Shown one piece after another: positions 11,100 through 21,828 of a stretch of DNA of 64,000 nucleotides; within the stretch, counting starts at the first letter, position 1, and the number at the start of each line of letters is the position of its first letter. Below the pieces are notes generated by a model. That model did not search any database. It saw only the letters and a program-made list of their open reading frames with translations, and was not told the DNA's origin. Made by a program: the position numbers and the translations under genes. Source of the stretch: Fasciolopsis buskii (taxonomy: Eukaryota > Platyhelminthes > Trematoda > Plagiorchiida > Fasciolidae); assembly GCA_008360955.1 (NCBI GenBank), contig LUCM01000013.1:115457-179456 (forward strand). Direction: 5' to 3'.

Positions 11100-11963
11100 T
11101 ATAAAACTAGGTGGATGATGATTGGAGATGACTGGGGATGATTGGAGAACACAATCCAAGTGTCCCATTGCTTTCTTACAGAAACCGTTGTCGCTGCACA
11201 TATTTTTAACTTCGTTTGCCAGTGACAAAATGCGTATGTCTTACACACTTAGAATAAGCCGATTCAAGGTGAACATACTGATCTGTGTGAATTGGGTTGC
11301 GGTGAACAATGGTCGTGATGTTTTAGGAAAGGTTATGGCTCTGTCTGTGTCTTCTATCTCAATCCTGAATCTGATAGAGGTACCTTGAGTATTAAGGCAG
11401 CTGGGGAAGCATTCCTTGTCTCTTGATTTGATAAAGGCCAGCGTATCGTCGACGTACCTCAGGTAAATACTTCGAGGGGACTGTGGAAGAAGGTGGCACC
11501 TTTAGACTCAAATGCATGCACGAAAAGATTGACGACGACAGGGCATACGCAAGGGTATCCCAAGGCAAGTCCATCTGTTTGTCTACGCAAAGTCAGTTTG
11601 AAATTGAAGGTAAAATTCTTAGCCAGTATTGATTTCTGGGATATGGGGTTAAGTATCAGAAATCAATAAACAGCGTACAAAGTCTAAACGGTGGAATGAG
11701 GTGCGATGTCAAAGCTGACAGATACTTCAATTTCTACTTCAGAGTCTCTCAATATGTGGGTGAACTCCGAATAGTCATTCATGTGACTTACCAGCATATT
11801 TTGATATGGCTTGAATAGAGTACTGATATACGTGTCTAATCGATAGGTTCCACAAGGCTTGCAAACCACAATGGGATGAATCGGCATATTTGGCTCCTAA
11901 ATCTTTAGCAGGCCGTAAAATCTTCCAGCTCTGTTGGTTTTTGGCACTACAGTGAGCCAAACT
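11100..11963 (-). mobile_element. Penelope-like element reverse transcriptase fragment, runs into assembly gap
   Basis: Read on the minus strand from the gap downward, PLE RT motifs come in order: MPIHPIVVCKPCGTYRLDTY near 11,870; SFD of motif A near 11,715; QTDGLALGYP (motif B) near 11,575; RYVDDTLAFIKSRDKECF with the catalytic YVDD near 11,450; then TSIRFRIEIEDTDRAITF and a short tail with a damaged VHLES segment. Frameshifts separate motif B from YVDD, and the A-B spacing is shorter than usual, pointing to an internal deletion. A GIY-YIG domain is not seen downstream. The upstream part, if present, lies in the N run. Confidence 0.8.
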
Positions 11964-12260
11964 NNNNNNNNNNNNNNNNNNNNNNNNNNNNNNNNNNNNN
12001 NNNNNNNNNNNNNNNNNNNNNNNNNNNNNNNNNNNNNNNNNNNNNNNNNNNNNNNNNNNNNNNNNNNNNNNNNNNNNNNNNNNNNNNNNNNNNNNNNNNN
12101 NNNNNNNNNNNNNNNNNNNNNNNNNNNNNNNNNNNNNNNNNNNNNNNNNNNNNNNNNNNNNNNNNNNNNNNNNNNNNNNNNNNNNNNNNNNNNNNNNNNN
12201 NNNNNNNNNNNNNNNNNNNNNNNNNNNNNNNNNNNNNNNNNNNNNNNNNNNNNNNNNNNN
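11964..12260. other. Assembly gap (297 N)
   Basis: Unbroken run of N between a PLE and a LINE remnant, probably unresolved repeat sequence. Any frame spanning it is meaningless. Confidence 0.99.
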
Positions 12261-12499
12261 TTCCAGAAGTAACTCTCTATATTAACAACGGTTCAGTGTC
12301 AGATATTGTTGTGTGTCATTTTCTCTCTGACAACCCACACTGCCTCAAACCTCGTGAGTCTCGTAATCTCAGCTTTTTAAGTATGCTCACCCTCAGGAAG
12401 GTCAACTGACATGCGTGATTAGCGTTGACAATGGGCACATTGTAGATGGATATCTGCTGCGTCAATGGAACAGGAAGTGACTATTTGAGTAATATAGAT

Positions 12500-13460
12500 A
12501 AAGTAACTGATCTTAATATATCTTAAAGATATTCCTTATACACCTCGGGAGACGAAGCCCTTTGAGGTGCAAGTCAGCGTGGTGCAAGGATCCGGCTTAA
12601 TTGTCATCTGCATGCCTTAGGACTCCAATGACTGGTTGCTTTCGAAAGAATAGATGAGTCAATAAAAACCTATTTGTCATCTCGGCATTTGCTCGGACAA
12701 ACGGTGCCGTGGACACGTCAAAGAACGAGTTTTAGGTTGAACTCGCCACTCTCGTATGCAGAAGCAAAAGGTCGGATTTCGTAATGGTTGTAGTCGTATT
12801 AGTAGTAAGGTGATTTAAATGTGCAATAGGAGAAGTTCATGCTTCAGAAGCTAATCTAGGTAAATCGTGCTTCCTGTTGGTTTAGAGTACGGATGACAGC
12901 AACAGGCTTATTCAGTTTTGTGCGGACAATTGTTCATCCCCATCTAGAACGAATTCCTGATACAGTTTGCGTCAACCAGCGCCACGGGCATCTAATTCCA
13001 TAGAGACTCAGAGTCATTTCGACCGCATCTGCGTAGGCTATTGTTGGCATTGTACTGTGAAGAACAGATTATATGACGACCTCTACAGTACCAAGTGGTG
13101 AAAAAACTTAGAATGGCCACGAACATTGGTGGGCCATGCTAGCAGAACTGCAGATGGTAGCTGCTTCAGGTAACAGTCAAAGACTGCTTTGGTGTACACA
13201 TAACACCGGTGGACTGCAAGAATCGGTCACGTGTTACGAATGGCAAACACTCACCTACCATATCGTGCCCTATTTTGTGTTCCTCCCAAGGAATGGAAGA
13301 AGCCATGTGGAGGTCAACAAATGTCGTGGCAATGTGGAATGAGAAAGTGTACAATAAATGCAGGTAAAATGGATGTCTCGTGTCTTCATGATTGGGGCTC
13401 AAAGGCCTGTCATCGTGCGGTCTGGAGACAATGGAAGGGATGGTAACGCACCGTGAACAT
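12500..13460 (+). mobile_element. RTE-like LINE with endonuclease and C-terminus but RT deleted
   Basis: Plus-strand frames, broken by stops, give an APE-type endonuclease remnant: ARTNGAVDTSKNEF, VELATLVCRSKRSDFV, GDLNVQ with HASEANLG, TDDSNRLIQFCAD and the HFDRICVGYCW segment that corresponds to the QIDHI motif. The linker follows (WWAMLAELQMVAASGNSQRL, 13,129-13,190). At about 13,225 the sequence jumps straight to the far C-terminus: GHVLRMANTHLPYRALF, EWKKPCGGQQMSW, then HDWGSKACHRAVWRQWKGW and a stop at 13,446. The whole RT domain is therefore missing. It is the only family copy here that keeps endonuclease sequence. Confidence 0.8.
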
Positions 13461-16400
13461 TGGCGACCGTGTTGTTATTTTCTATCAAATCAGAATGATT
13501 GACGAAGTGCGTTTGTACAGTTAGATTGTATTCTATATGTTGGATAGTATGATATTTATTTCTTTTCTCACCCCGTGTAAGGTCATAGAAACTCTTGCAG
13601 AAATGCGACGGTCAGCAAGGCTTGGCCTTCTATTTAACCCTGGTCGATGATGAAAATATGACTGCGCAATTCACGTTCGTGCACGTTGTGAAATCCCACT
13701 AAGGCCGAAAAGATTTGCTGCCTGTCGGAGGAGGCATTGTATTCTCACATAACTTGTTGGTTTCGATTTGTCAGCATTCTTCTACTTATTTCTATCTGGT
13801 GATTCCTTGGACAATGCAAATTTCTGCCATTCGTACCCCCTCTGATTCCGAATCCACAATCGCTCATAAGTTACCGCTTTCTAGCCATAGTGGTAACGTT
13901 CATCTAAAGCTTTCATGTTTGCACGTCTTCATCTAACGAAGGCATAAATTTCACCGTATATATTTTACCTAATACATCGATTGGTTTAATTTTGCCGCTC
14001 TTTTATTGATTCATCGCTTGTCTGCTGAACACGTCATTTCATTACGATAAACAATGATTTCACTGGGGTAGAATCAAGCCAGAATTAATGTCTATCACTC
14101 AGATATTTACAATAATCAGATCAATGCAATCGATATACACGTGATTTCTTTAGCCTAGCCAATCATGAGACTTACGTTGCTCAATCAAGAAGACTACCTG
14201 AACTCCGCGTCAAGCGAAAGTTGATTGCAAATCAATCATCAAAGTGAATACGGCAACAGAGTGTGCTATCAGCATCTGAAATTCATCTGAACACTAAGTC
14301 CCACAGCTAACTAAGCCACAAATCACTACCAGCTAGGATTTTTAGCTTTCTCTACGGAAAATGTGCTAATCATTTAAATCTTCAGTTTTCTGTATTAAAT
14401 CAAACTAGCTTGTGAATTTTCAAAGATACTGGCACATTTTATTCCTTCCAATTACTAATCAACTCGCGCTGTTATCCCCAAAGATGAAGGATAAATTTCA
14501 CCCAGAACATAGAAAATCTGTAATCAAAAATACAAATGAATCGATGAGAAACGGAATAAGCTAGTCACTGAGAAAAGTAAATTGTATGAGTAAAATGATG
14601 TCCAAGAGCGAGAAGGAACTTATTGGCGACATTATACTTTCGGGCATTTAAACCTATACGTTAGTTATGCGTTAGTGTATCACGACTTTCCATGTGTTGA
14701 TATGACAACGGAGTAATCGAACAGATACCACACATTATCTTGAATGTATAAACGTAACAAGCAAGCTAGGTGTGAAAATGATAAGTGCTATACCAGACAA
14801 GCAAGTTTAGATTGAACATGGAAGGAATGTTTGGACAAAACGGATTGAGCTGTGATGATTATTTCTTGCAACTTCCTGGCCCCTGGATCAGATATTTTGG
14901 TGGCCTAATCTGGGTTTAGGAATTTCGATGACTACTGCCTTTTCCATAATCGCTTATCGAAAACTGTCGATGTTACTAACCCTATCTTAAACTCGGTTAC
15001 CAGGTCACGTTTTCTTCCATCATCGATCACGTGTATTCGTACAGGTCCCGGCATGTTTCGAACTATGTCTTTTCAATATGCAGCCGGACTGAGGTCAGAA
15101 TTACATTTAGAAAAGTACCTGAGTACTACAAATGCTCTGAAACATGGGTTCGGGAGTGAGAAGGCAAGTTATCCTTGCCTCGGGGAACGATGTGCACTTG
15201 CGGTTACATAAAAGGCCAAAGTACTGGAGAACGCTGTGTGAATAAATTAATTAGATTTATCAATCAAACCGTAAAATCTTTCACTACATTTGTATCATTG
15301 TCATTGTAGTTTACAATTGGCCTTACTGATTTAATAATAACACTGAGAATTCGTTCTTTAAATTCAAAAGAAATAAAGTCGACGAATGAGAATGTATAAA
15401 AAGACCAACCAGGATATATCTTCACTCTTTTCTATGCTTACAAAGTAAAAAGAAACCTAAGTCTGTCACTTTAAGTCCAAGAGGGATGACATTAAAATAA
15501 ACCTAATTTAACGAACATAATAATCATTCTGAAAGGATTTGTAATTAAAGAACTGCAATAGAAGTCGATTAAAGAGAGTTGAATGCCGTGATTCAGGTTG
15601 AAGAATAACCGAAACGTCAACAAATTCGGGAACGCTCAGTGATGGGAAACGAGAACGAAGGAAAGACCGATCACTTAGTTCGACCAGACTACAATACACT
15701 CGACTGGGAGTTCTGTCAGCAGCACAGGAACAGCACTGGCAGTGCAACAGACAAAGCAAGAGCATGTAGTGCCTGTTGACAATAAAAAACGAAAACATAC
15801 GAAGCACGTGATTCATATCAGATTCGCAGTAATGGGTATCCTTGCCTGGACAGCATTAATATGGCAATAGTTGACTTAACATTTCCTTGGTTTTCACTGT
15901 CTGCCGTTTGTCTGTCACCAGAAGTTAACTAAAGAAAGGCTGCGATTATTGAACAAAAACAGTTGTTAAAAACCAAATGTTTTACGTCATTCATTTTCGC
16001 GGTGTTTCACGCTAAGCTAGGATGGATCAATGTTTCACGGTTTCAGTCCAACTGAGTAGACGTTCTCAAATAAGCCAACGAGCAAGCTGTACTCATGGTT
16101 TGGAACATTTATCCGGTAATCGGATCAACGAACCACTCCGCTAGGCGATTGGTTAGTCTTCCTGGGTTTCATATGCGGTCATGGAGACCCACGGACCTGT
16201 GCTAGTATTTTTTCTAGTTTAGCATAAGATTAACGACTGTTAGCTGACCTCTGCCGTCATCACGGAGTGACAGCATCCTATTTCTTTAATATGTTCCGTT
16301 GATCAGCACCCCTTGTTTACTGTTCCAGCTAGAGCCATGATCTGCGTTGAACTAAACACATTTCTTTGCTGACGCTATAGCTACTGGGTATTCATAGTAC

Positions 16401-16493
16401 GAATAAAAAGTCACGTGACTGGGTCACATAATTTACGCATGATTTGCCCGTGCGCGGCTTACCTTTTCCAGTAGCTTGTTTATTCTACCCTAG
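13461..16493. other. About 3 kb without an assigned gene
   Basis: The longest frame is 102 codons on the minus strand (15,508-15,816), overlapped by a 56-codon plus-strand frame ending at the TAG at 15,770. Neither has a recognisable domain. No repeats were recognised. Confidence 0.35.
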
Positions 16494-16750
16494 GGTCTTC
16501 AAGATGCTGCGAAACATTCCCTAGAACCAGAAAAAATCGATGGAATAGCTGGGGTTAATTGGATGCCACTTTGTGAAATTTTGAAGGTGTTTACCAGTCC
16601 CATTAAGAGATTGTTAGTTTACCTGAAAGCTGTACTCACCTTTACTGAGTTAATCGCAAAAACTGAAAATACAGCCTCAAATCTCTATGAATTGTCTCTG
16701 CGGATGTTGAAACGAACACCTAGAAATGGATCTTGTTTAAGGCGTCCACG
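16494..16750 (+). CDS. Candidate exon with RhoGEF DH-domain-like signature
   Basis: The exon follows a good acceptor (gtttattctaccctag) and is open for 85 codons in phase 0 to a possible donor CACG/gtaacc. If that donor is not used the frame ends at TAA 16,752-16,754. The product reads LQDAAKHSLEPEKIDGIAGV at its start, then CEILKVFTSPIKRLLVYLKA and VLTFTELIA, then NLYELSLRMLKRTP. The order L-x-x-L-x-x-P-I/V-K/Q-R-L-x-x-Y-x-x-x-L-x-x-x-x-x-x-T is the conserved helix of Dbl-homology domains, which exchange nucleotide on Rho GTPases. The remaining DH helices and a PH domain were not found, so the assignment rests on this one helix. Confidence 0.42.
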
Positions 16751-16979
16751 GTAACCACCGTGTTCATCATTCATACTCTGTGTCATATTTAATATTCGTC
16801 GCTGAATATTCGTCTCATTATAGATTTCTGATGACAATGTCTCGAGCAAATTGTCGATGTGACAGCAGTGGAAATTCCCAGATCGGTATGTGTTGTCAGG
16901 TGTACCGGAAAAACGATTTGCAACATGATAAGATAACAAAAGAATGCCCTAAAGGTACTGACATGACATGGCAGATTCA

Positions 16980-18200
16980 ATGCTAACTGCAAAATAAGCA
17001 GATTGACAACAGAAAGAGAAGAAATCGCTGGAGTGCAAGTACGGTTTCGGCCGAATCTAGGTTGCATAAATCAAACATCAACTGATCGTTACCTAATGGA
17101 GCAACGACACACACTTATAGAAGACTGACGTTTGCCACGTGTTTGGACAACCGAGCAAATTTCGATTCAGTTGGCAACACCCTGTGGGGCTGCTTGATGA
17201 GATAGGGCGTACCTGAGATTTATGTATTACTCCTCAGATCTATCGCCATATTTTGGGACGGGTATAAACTTACGCTAAGATTTTGCCTTTTTTGTGTCTA
17301 CAACAGAGTTTGACAAAAAATATCCAACTTTGCTACTGATGATATCCTTGAAAAGGCAGTCGAGGGCGTAGTATATGACGACTGAGAACTCTTACTAGGG
17401 GCCATACTCGCGGACTTGGAATACTCCGAACACATCGAATTTCATATTCCTTAACTCCCAACAGTTCAAATTCTCCTGAGTCGTTTGACAAGTGAAGTGA
17501 TTTTACCCACTGCAACCTCTTGAAACTTGTAGTTCGCGCCATCAATCTGCAGAGTTTTGCTTCAGAAATACTGATAGCTTGTGCCTGAGTTTTCCCTAGG
17601 GACTGGAAAACTGGAGGTTGCTGACAGTTTTGTTTATCTGAAAACCTACATTTTTCGGAAACGACGGCCTGGAAGAAGAAATGTCTACGCGTATTGCTTC
17701 AGCCACAGATGCCTATGACTCGAACATTACATCAGTCTGTCTTTGAAAAGCCCAATATATAATACGGTCCTGGGTGCGTCGTTGTGAGACATGTTCCCTA
17801 TCAGTTCAGGCTGCCCGTTTTCCGGATGTTTAGTGCCCGCTGTTTTCCCATTTTTGCTAAATGTTTAGTAGGAGCAACGAATCAGCAACACCGAAGTGCA
17901 CAGTCAGGTTTTGGCACAATAGAATCCCTGTTAGAAGGGATCTCATTACAAAGCTGTCTCCGACGACTTGACATGTATTGAGGAGTCTTATCCAGCGCTT
18001 AACATTGCGGGCGTTGCTTCAACTCCCTGGTCCGTGCTGGAAGAAATGGCATGGGAGTCAAATAATGACCCGGGGTAGGGGAAGGAAAAAGCTAAAAGAA
18101 AGCCCATCAAGAGTAAGGTCATCTCGTTTGCCAGGTTGAAGCAGGAACGATCAGTAAGACCAATGACCGGTTGCCCTTGCCGACAAGGCTCGAAACCAAA
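16980..18200 (+). mobile_element. RTE-like LINE: longest RT fragment of the family, degenerate
   Basis: Plus-strand frames joined across stops run through the RT in order: QVRFRPNLGCINQ and YLMEQRHT (the QAGFRPG motif, about 17,035-17,115); LDNRANFDSVG (motif A, about 17,145); TLWGCLMR then VPEIYVLLLRSIA; SNFATDDILEKAVEGV (about 17,315); ILADLEYSEHI in the place of YADD; FAPS...RVLLQ; VADSFVYL; EEEMSTRIASA; CETCSL; then the tail HVLRSL...LTLRALL, WKKWHG and SRVRSSRLPG. The catalytic aspartates are lost (YSEH for YADD) and at least six stops or shifts occur. No endonuclease is present. Confidence 0.8.
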
Positions 18201-18396
18201 ATCAGATTGGGAGCGTATTCACTTTTATTGTGCGCGATAACTGAAGGTGACAAAAAAGACTAAATTGTGCACACAAAAAAATCACAAACATAAATCGTTT
18301 GTCCTGCATTCTTTCAATATTAAGTTCACTCTGACTCGCACCTGAACCGCTTTCCCTCCGTTCTATTATGTTCCGTTTATCATACTGTGGGGTATA

Positions 18397-18415
18397 CATA
18401 TATATGTGTGTGTAT
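18397..18415. repeat. TA/TG-rich simple repeat
   Basis: Short alternating purine-pyrimidine run (tatatatgtgtgtgt type). Confidence 0.5.
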
Positions 18416-18840
18416 TCCTTAATTCAAACTAGTTTTAATATATCATCTTTCATTCGGACTGTGACAGCCGAGGAAGTAAGCAAACTTTCCATCCTAACGG
18501 AAAACTGCTCGACGGTTTTCATTTATTCCGCAGCTGCATTCAAAACTGCATGTTTTTTTTTTGATTTTCAATAGCAGCCGTTCACTTAAGGAGAAAAAAC
18601 AGTTAATATCTGGTTGTGGACTGTCTCACGTACGTACGACTAAACTGCCGCGATGAGATCCGCAAGTTCTTCCTTATGTTATGGTCCCGGACAGTTAGTG
18701 ACACGGCTCAATGTTGCGGCCAATGGCGTTTCCGCATTCGAAAAATTTGTTGTACTATATAGTTGTTTAATTTATTTACTGAGATCTGATAGTTCACGAT
18801 TTATCGATTGTTTTCTGTCTTTGAGCAGACGCTAGTGTCC

Positions 18841-19018
18841 GGCAGTGGCCAAGCGAATAGGGTCGTGGCGTTTGGACATGAAGGTCGCGGGTACGAATTC
18901 TGTCACCGCCGGTCAACTTCTCCACTTGGCGACCCGTTGTTGGCCGCGGCCACCTTACGGAAAAATAATGTACTCTGTTATTTCATTAAAAAATGAAATA
19001 AAAAGTTAAAGGTAAAAT
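18841..19018 (+). mobile_element. tRNA-derived SINE, family 1, copy 4
   Basis: Head GGCAGTGGCC, A box TGGCCAAGCGA, B-box region GGGTACGAATTC with one mutation, then CACCGCCGG and the shared body and A-rich tail with AATAAA. Both pol III boxes carry changes, so it is probably silent. Confidence 0.85.
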
Positions 19019-19889
19019 CCAGAGCAGGTTGGTGAGAGGTTAATAATTGTAAAATCTGCGACCGAAACTGAAACTATCTGATAGTGTTCTGACAAGTGCG
19101 GCCGGACGGGATCCTATACCAAATGGGGGGTACGATTTGAATCTCAGGTAGGTAGACGGAAACGGAAATTGGTTTACAATACAGCATTTTGCAAGTGATA
19201 GACCTTGTGGAATGGAAAGAAAGATTTGAACATCTTTTAGGTCGAGAACTCCTCCCGGTTTTCAGCCCGAATTCTCCCTAGAAAATTTTGGTTTCATTTT
19301 ATGACTTTGCGTCTAACTATTTTGTCGTTTGATTCTATTTCACTCGCAGACTGTGGGATTCCAACTAGATTCGGCTGATTTCAGTCATAGCATTAAATAA
19401 ATTCAAGCAAAACGCTGTGCCCACCCGGAGGGGTAGATATTTAGCCTTCCCGCAACCCGCGGATGAAAATACCACAGAAGATGCAACGCTGCGCTTTAAG
19501 GGGTTCTTCAAGAATCTACCCTGATTCCCAAGAAAGGAGAAATGGTATGATGGAACAGGTGCATGAACATGTTTATCACTGGGACGTGTGACAACGGAGG
19601 AAATGCTTTTCACCGGGCATTCGTGTTTAGGACGGGAAGAGTCCATTGGAATTCCAGTAGAAAGTTTCTGACAAGGTTCATGCCCTGGATGATGAATTCA
19701 GCTAATGGATGTGTGGGTAAGCAGCCGCAACAGGATAGGATTTTTCGGGATCTAGAACATAATTTGATATCCTCTGCCAAGGAACCGGGAAAAAGAACTG
19801 CAGTTAGAAGAAACGATGAGGCAGAACTTATGAAAAAAGCAGTGCTCGATAAGATTTTACGGGATAGCAGCGGAATTTGAGAAGCGATA
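19019..19889. other. No firm gene; overlapping ORFs on both strands
   Basis: A 105-codon plus-strand frame (19,563-19,880) ends in a charged segment DEAELMKKAVLDKILRDSSG. It overlaps a 93-codon minus-strand frame (19,365-19,646). Either could be the far end of the LINE remnant at 19,890 or unrelated. No motif was recognised. Confidence 0.3.
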
Positions 19890-20230
19890 CGAAAAAAGAA
19901 AGAGGTCTGATTTTCGTCATAAGTTGGTTCACATGCCGTAACGATGTAAGACTTCGATCCAGTATCACACCGAGGTAATCTACTGAAGCTTAGTAATTCA
20001 AATGTTTCCCATTAAAATACATTGGAATGTATGAATCACCAAAAACGGAGCTCTTCTGATCTTTCCCGAGAGAAAATAAAATGCCCATTAATGTATAGAG
20101 GTTAACAGATAAATTTTTGCTCCTACGACCACTTCTGTGATTCAGTGGTGTTATTTTGTTGAACCGAAAAGGGACCGATACAGGAATACGGTGGATCATG
20201 AACTTCACTGTTTGCGTACTTGAGTGGTAG
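19890..20230 (-). mobile_element. CR1/Jockey-type LINE reverse transcriptase remnant
   Basis: Minus-strand translation gives LMGILFSLGKDQKSSVFGD, IPMYFNGKHLNY, a stop, then VDYLGVILDRSLTSLRHVNQ. That is the segment after the catalytic YADD in CR1/Jockey-clade RTs (the FS..K..V.F block followed by YLGV.LD). The tail-side sequence is unlike the RTE-like family here, so this is a second LINE lineage. Only about 100 codons can be recognised. Confidence 0.55.
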
Positions 20231-20339
20231 CTTTCGGGAGTCGGTTGGGATGAATGATGCCTGTGCTGAAAAGGGAATGATGATGTGACGCCCTAGGAAA
20301 AACCCTAGGTTTTGAATTTCCAAAGGCTCAATTAAACTA

Positions 20340-20475
20340 CCAAACCGTCGGTAATTATGCGGACAATATCTCGCTGATTGGACAACAACATGTCATGACC
20401 TTGAATCCTTTCATCCTCGGCTACCTTTCCCATTTCGCGCCTCGTCTCTGAAAGCTCCTGTAATGTAGTGTAATA
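20340..20475 (+). mobile_element. Short RTE-like LINE fragment around the YADD motif
   Basis: Plus strand reads NYADNISLIGQQHVMTL, a degraded form of the YADDI.LL motif, and 25 residues later SHFAPRL, a stop and KLL. At DNA level the latter closely follows the FAPSKCKVLLQ codons of the family copies at 16,980 and 4,314. A small, old fragment. Confidence 0.45.
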
Positions 20476-20748
20476 TTACACACTTGAATTAGTAAAAAAT
20501 CAAAGTGATATTCCTGTTTGAAGATGCATATTTGTCAGTGAGAGCGTTTTCGCCAAAATCGATCAAAAAATGCAAAGTGGATCATTATTACCCCCAACTT
20601 CAGCGCTGTTCTTGGTAAATAAATAATATCATAGAGAAAATTACGTAACGCATTATTTTTTCGATTACTCCATGCCTCATTTGTGTCTGAAACCTTATAT
20701 CACTTTTAATACCAATGCGTTGCTTTGTACGGACGTCCGAATTGGACA

Positions 20749-20910
20749 GATTTTTGCGATCATAAATGTCATATTTCGTGCAAAAGGTGTGTTTGCATGG
20801 ATGGTTGGAAAGCTGGCTCAGAGTGCATCTTGGGCCTCGGCAGAAACAGACAGTGGTCACTAATTAGGAAAGATGCGCGTAGTTTCAGGAGACTAATTCA
20901 GGATATTTGG
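20749..20910 (+). CDS. Weak candidate exon with EGF-like cysteine pattern
   Basis: An open frame entered by a weak acceptor (ttggacag) reads CDHKCHISCKRCVCMDGWKA followed by GSEC. The last three cysteines (C-x-C-x2-G-W-x-G-x2-C) match the end of an EGF-like module, but spacing between the first cysteines is shorter than usual. The frame ends at TAA near 20,914. The acceptor is poor and the pattern could be chance. Confidence 0.22.
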
Positions 20911-21568
20911 CACTAACTGTGTCTAAAATTGAGTCTTCTTCGGTAATAGAAACGCAGACCACCATGATCATTGTTAGGATCGATGGATAATTGAAATCAT
21001 TCAAAATAATATGAAGATTACCCTCAAGGAGTGGAACGATAAATAGAAAATAAACTGCTGTTTTGTGAACTAAAAGCGCACATGTATGACTCGGTTATGA
21101 TCTTACCAAAGTGGTGAGAAACGTGGGGTGACAATCAGTTATTTATTTGTTATCAGTAGTACGGAATATTTGTCCAGCTATTTACAACTTACCAATCTAT
21201 ATAGTTTGCCCAATAACAAAGAAACAGTTCATTTAAGGCTTATTTTTGGTCAGCAATTATGCTAGTCACTTTCAGGTTTCGATAATTATTCTTTTTTAGG
21301 ATTGAAAGTTTTTTTGTTTCGATTTTCTAGAACTCAGTGATTTGATCGTGACCTTTCTACCGCGATCTGACCTTACAACCGCTCTGTGTAATTAGTCGAC
21401 CTCCTGCTGATCGACATTAATGGCATTGTCTACTCTCAAATTTGACCATGGGTATGCTCCGTTTCAAGCGCATCTCGACTGCGTTATGCAGGTTCCCAAA
21501 TGTCATGTTTGATTGACCTACGCTCGTGTTCGTATGTGCATTGATGCTGACCGATAACCTTATCTCAG

Positions 21569-21817
21569 CGAAAGATGACGTTGGTTTTCCCGGTTCAAGC
21601 GTTTCAGTTGGACCGTATCCTTTCGGAGATTACAACCTCGGTGAATACAACAAACAGTGTAATGTTTTTCGAAACGTTCAGGCCAAATTTAATCCCGGTG
21701 ATAGTGCGGCAGATGGCATTCTTTGGTCCGAAAATGAAGCGGATACGAAGCGGACAAGAAAAGCTATTAGCTTTATTTTGTCAAGCAGCCCCAGTATGGT
21801 ATTGTTTATCAACTTGA
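21569..21817 (+). CDS. Candidate exon, two plausible frames, unknown protein
   Basis: A good acceptor (gataaccttatctcag) precedes a stretch open in two overlapping plus-strand frames. One (phase 0, stop at 21,815) reads FQLDRILSEITTSV and later FFETFRPNLIPVIVRQMAFF. The other (to 21,828) reads DDVGFPGSSVSVGPYPFGDY and is polar. Neither shows a domain I know. The frame cannot be chosen from sequence alone. Confidence 0.25.
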   Translation, partial: RKMTLVFPVQAFQLDRILSEITTSVNTTNSVMFFETFRPNLIPVIVRQMAFFGPKMKRIRSGQEKLLALFCQAAPVWYCLST

Positions 21818-21828
21818 AATCCGAATAG

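Noticed and set aside
11934..12272. 112-codon plus-strand frame
   Set aside because: It is almost entirely the run of N; no real sequence supports it.
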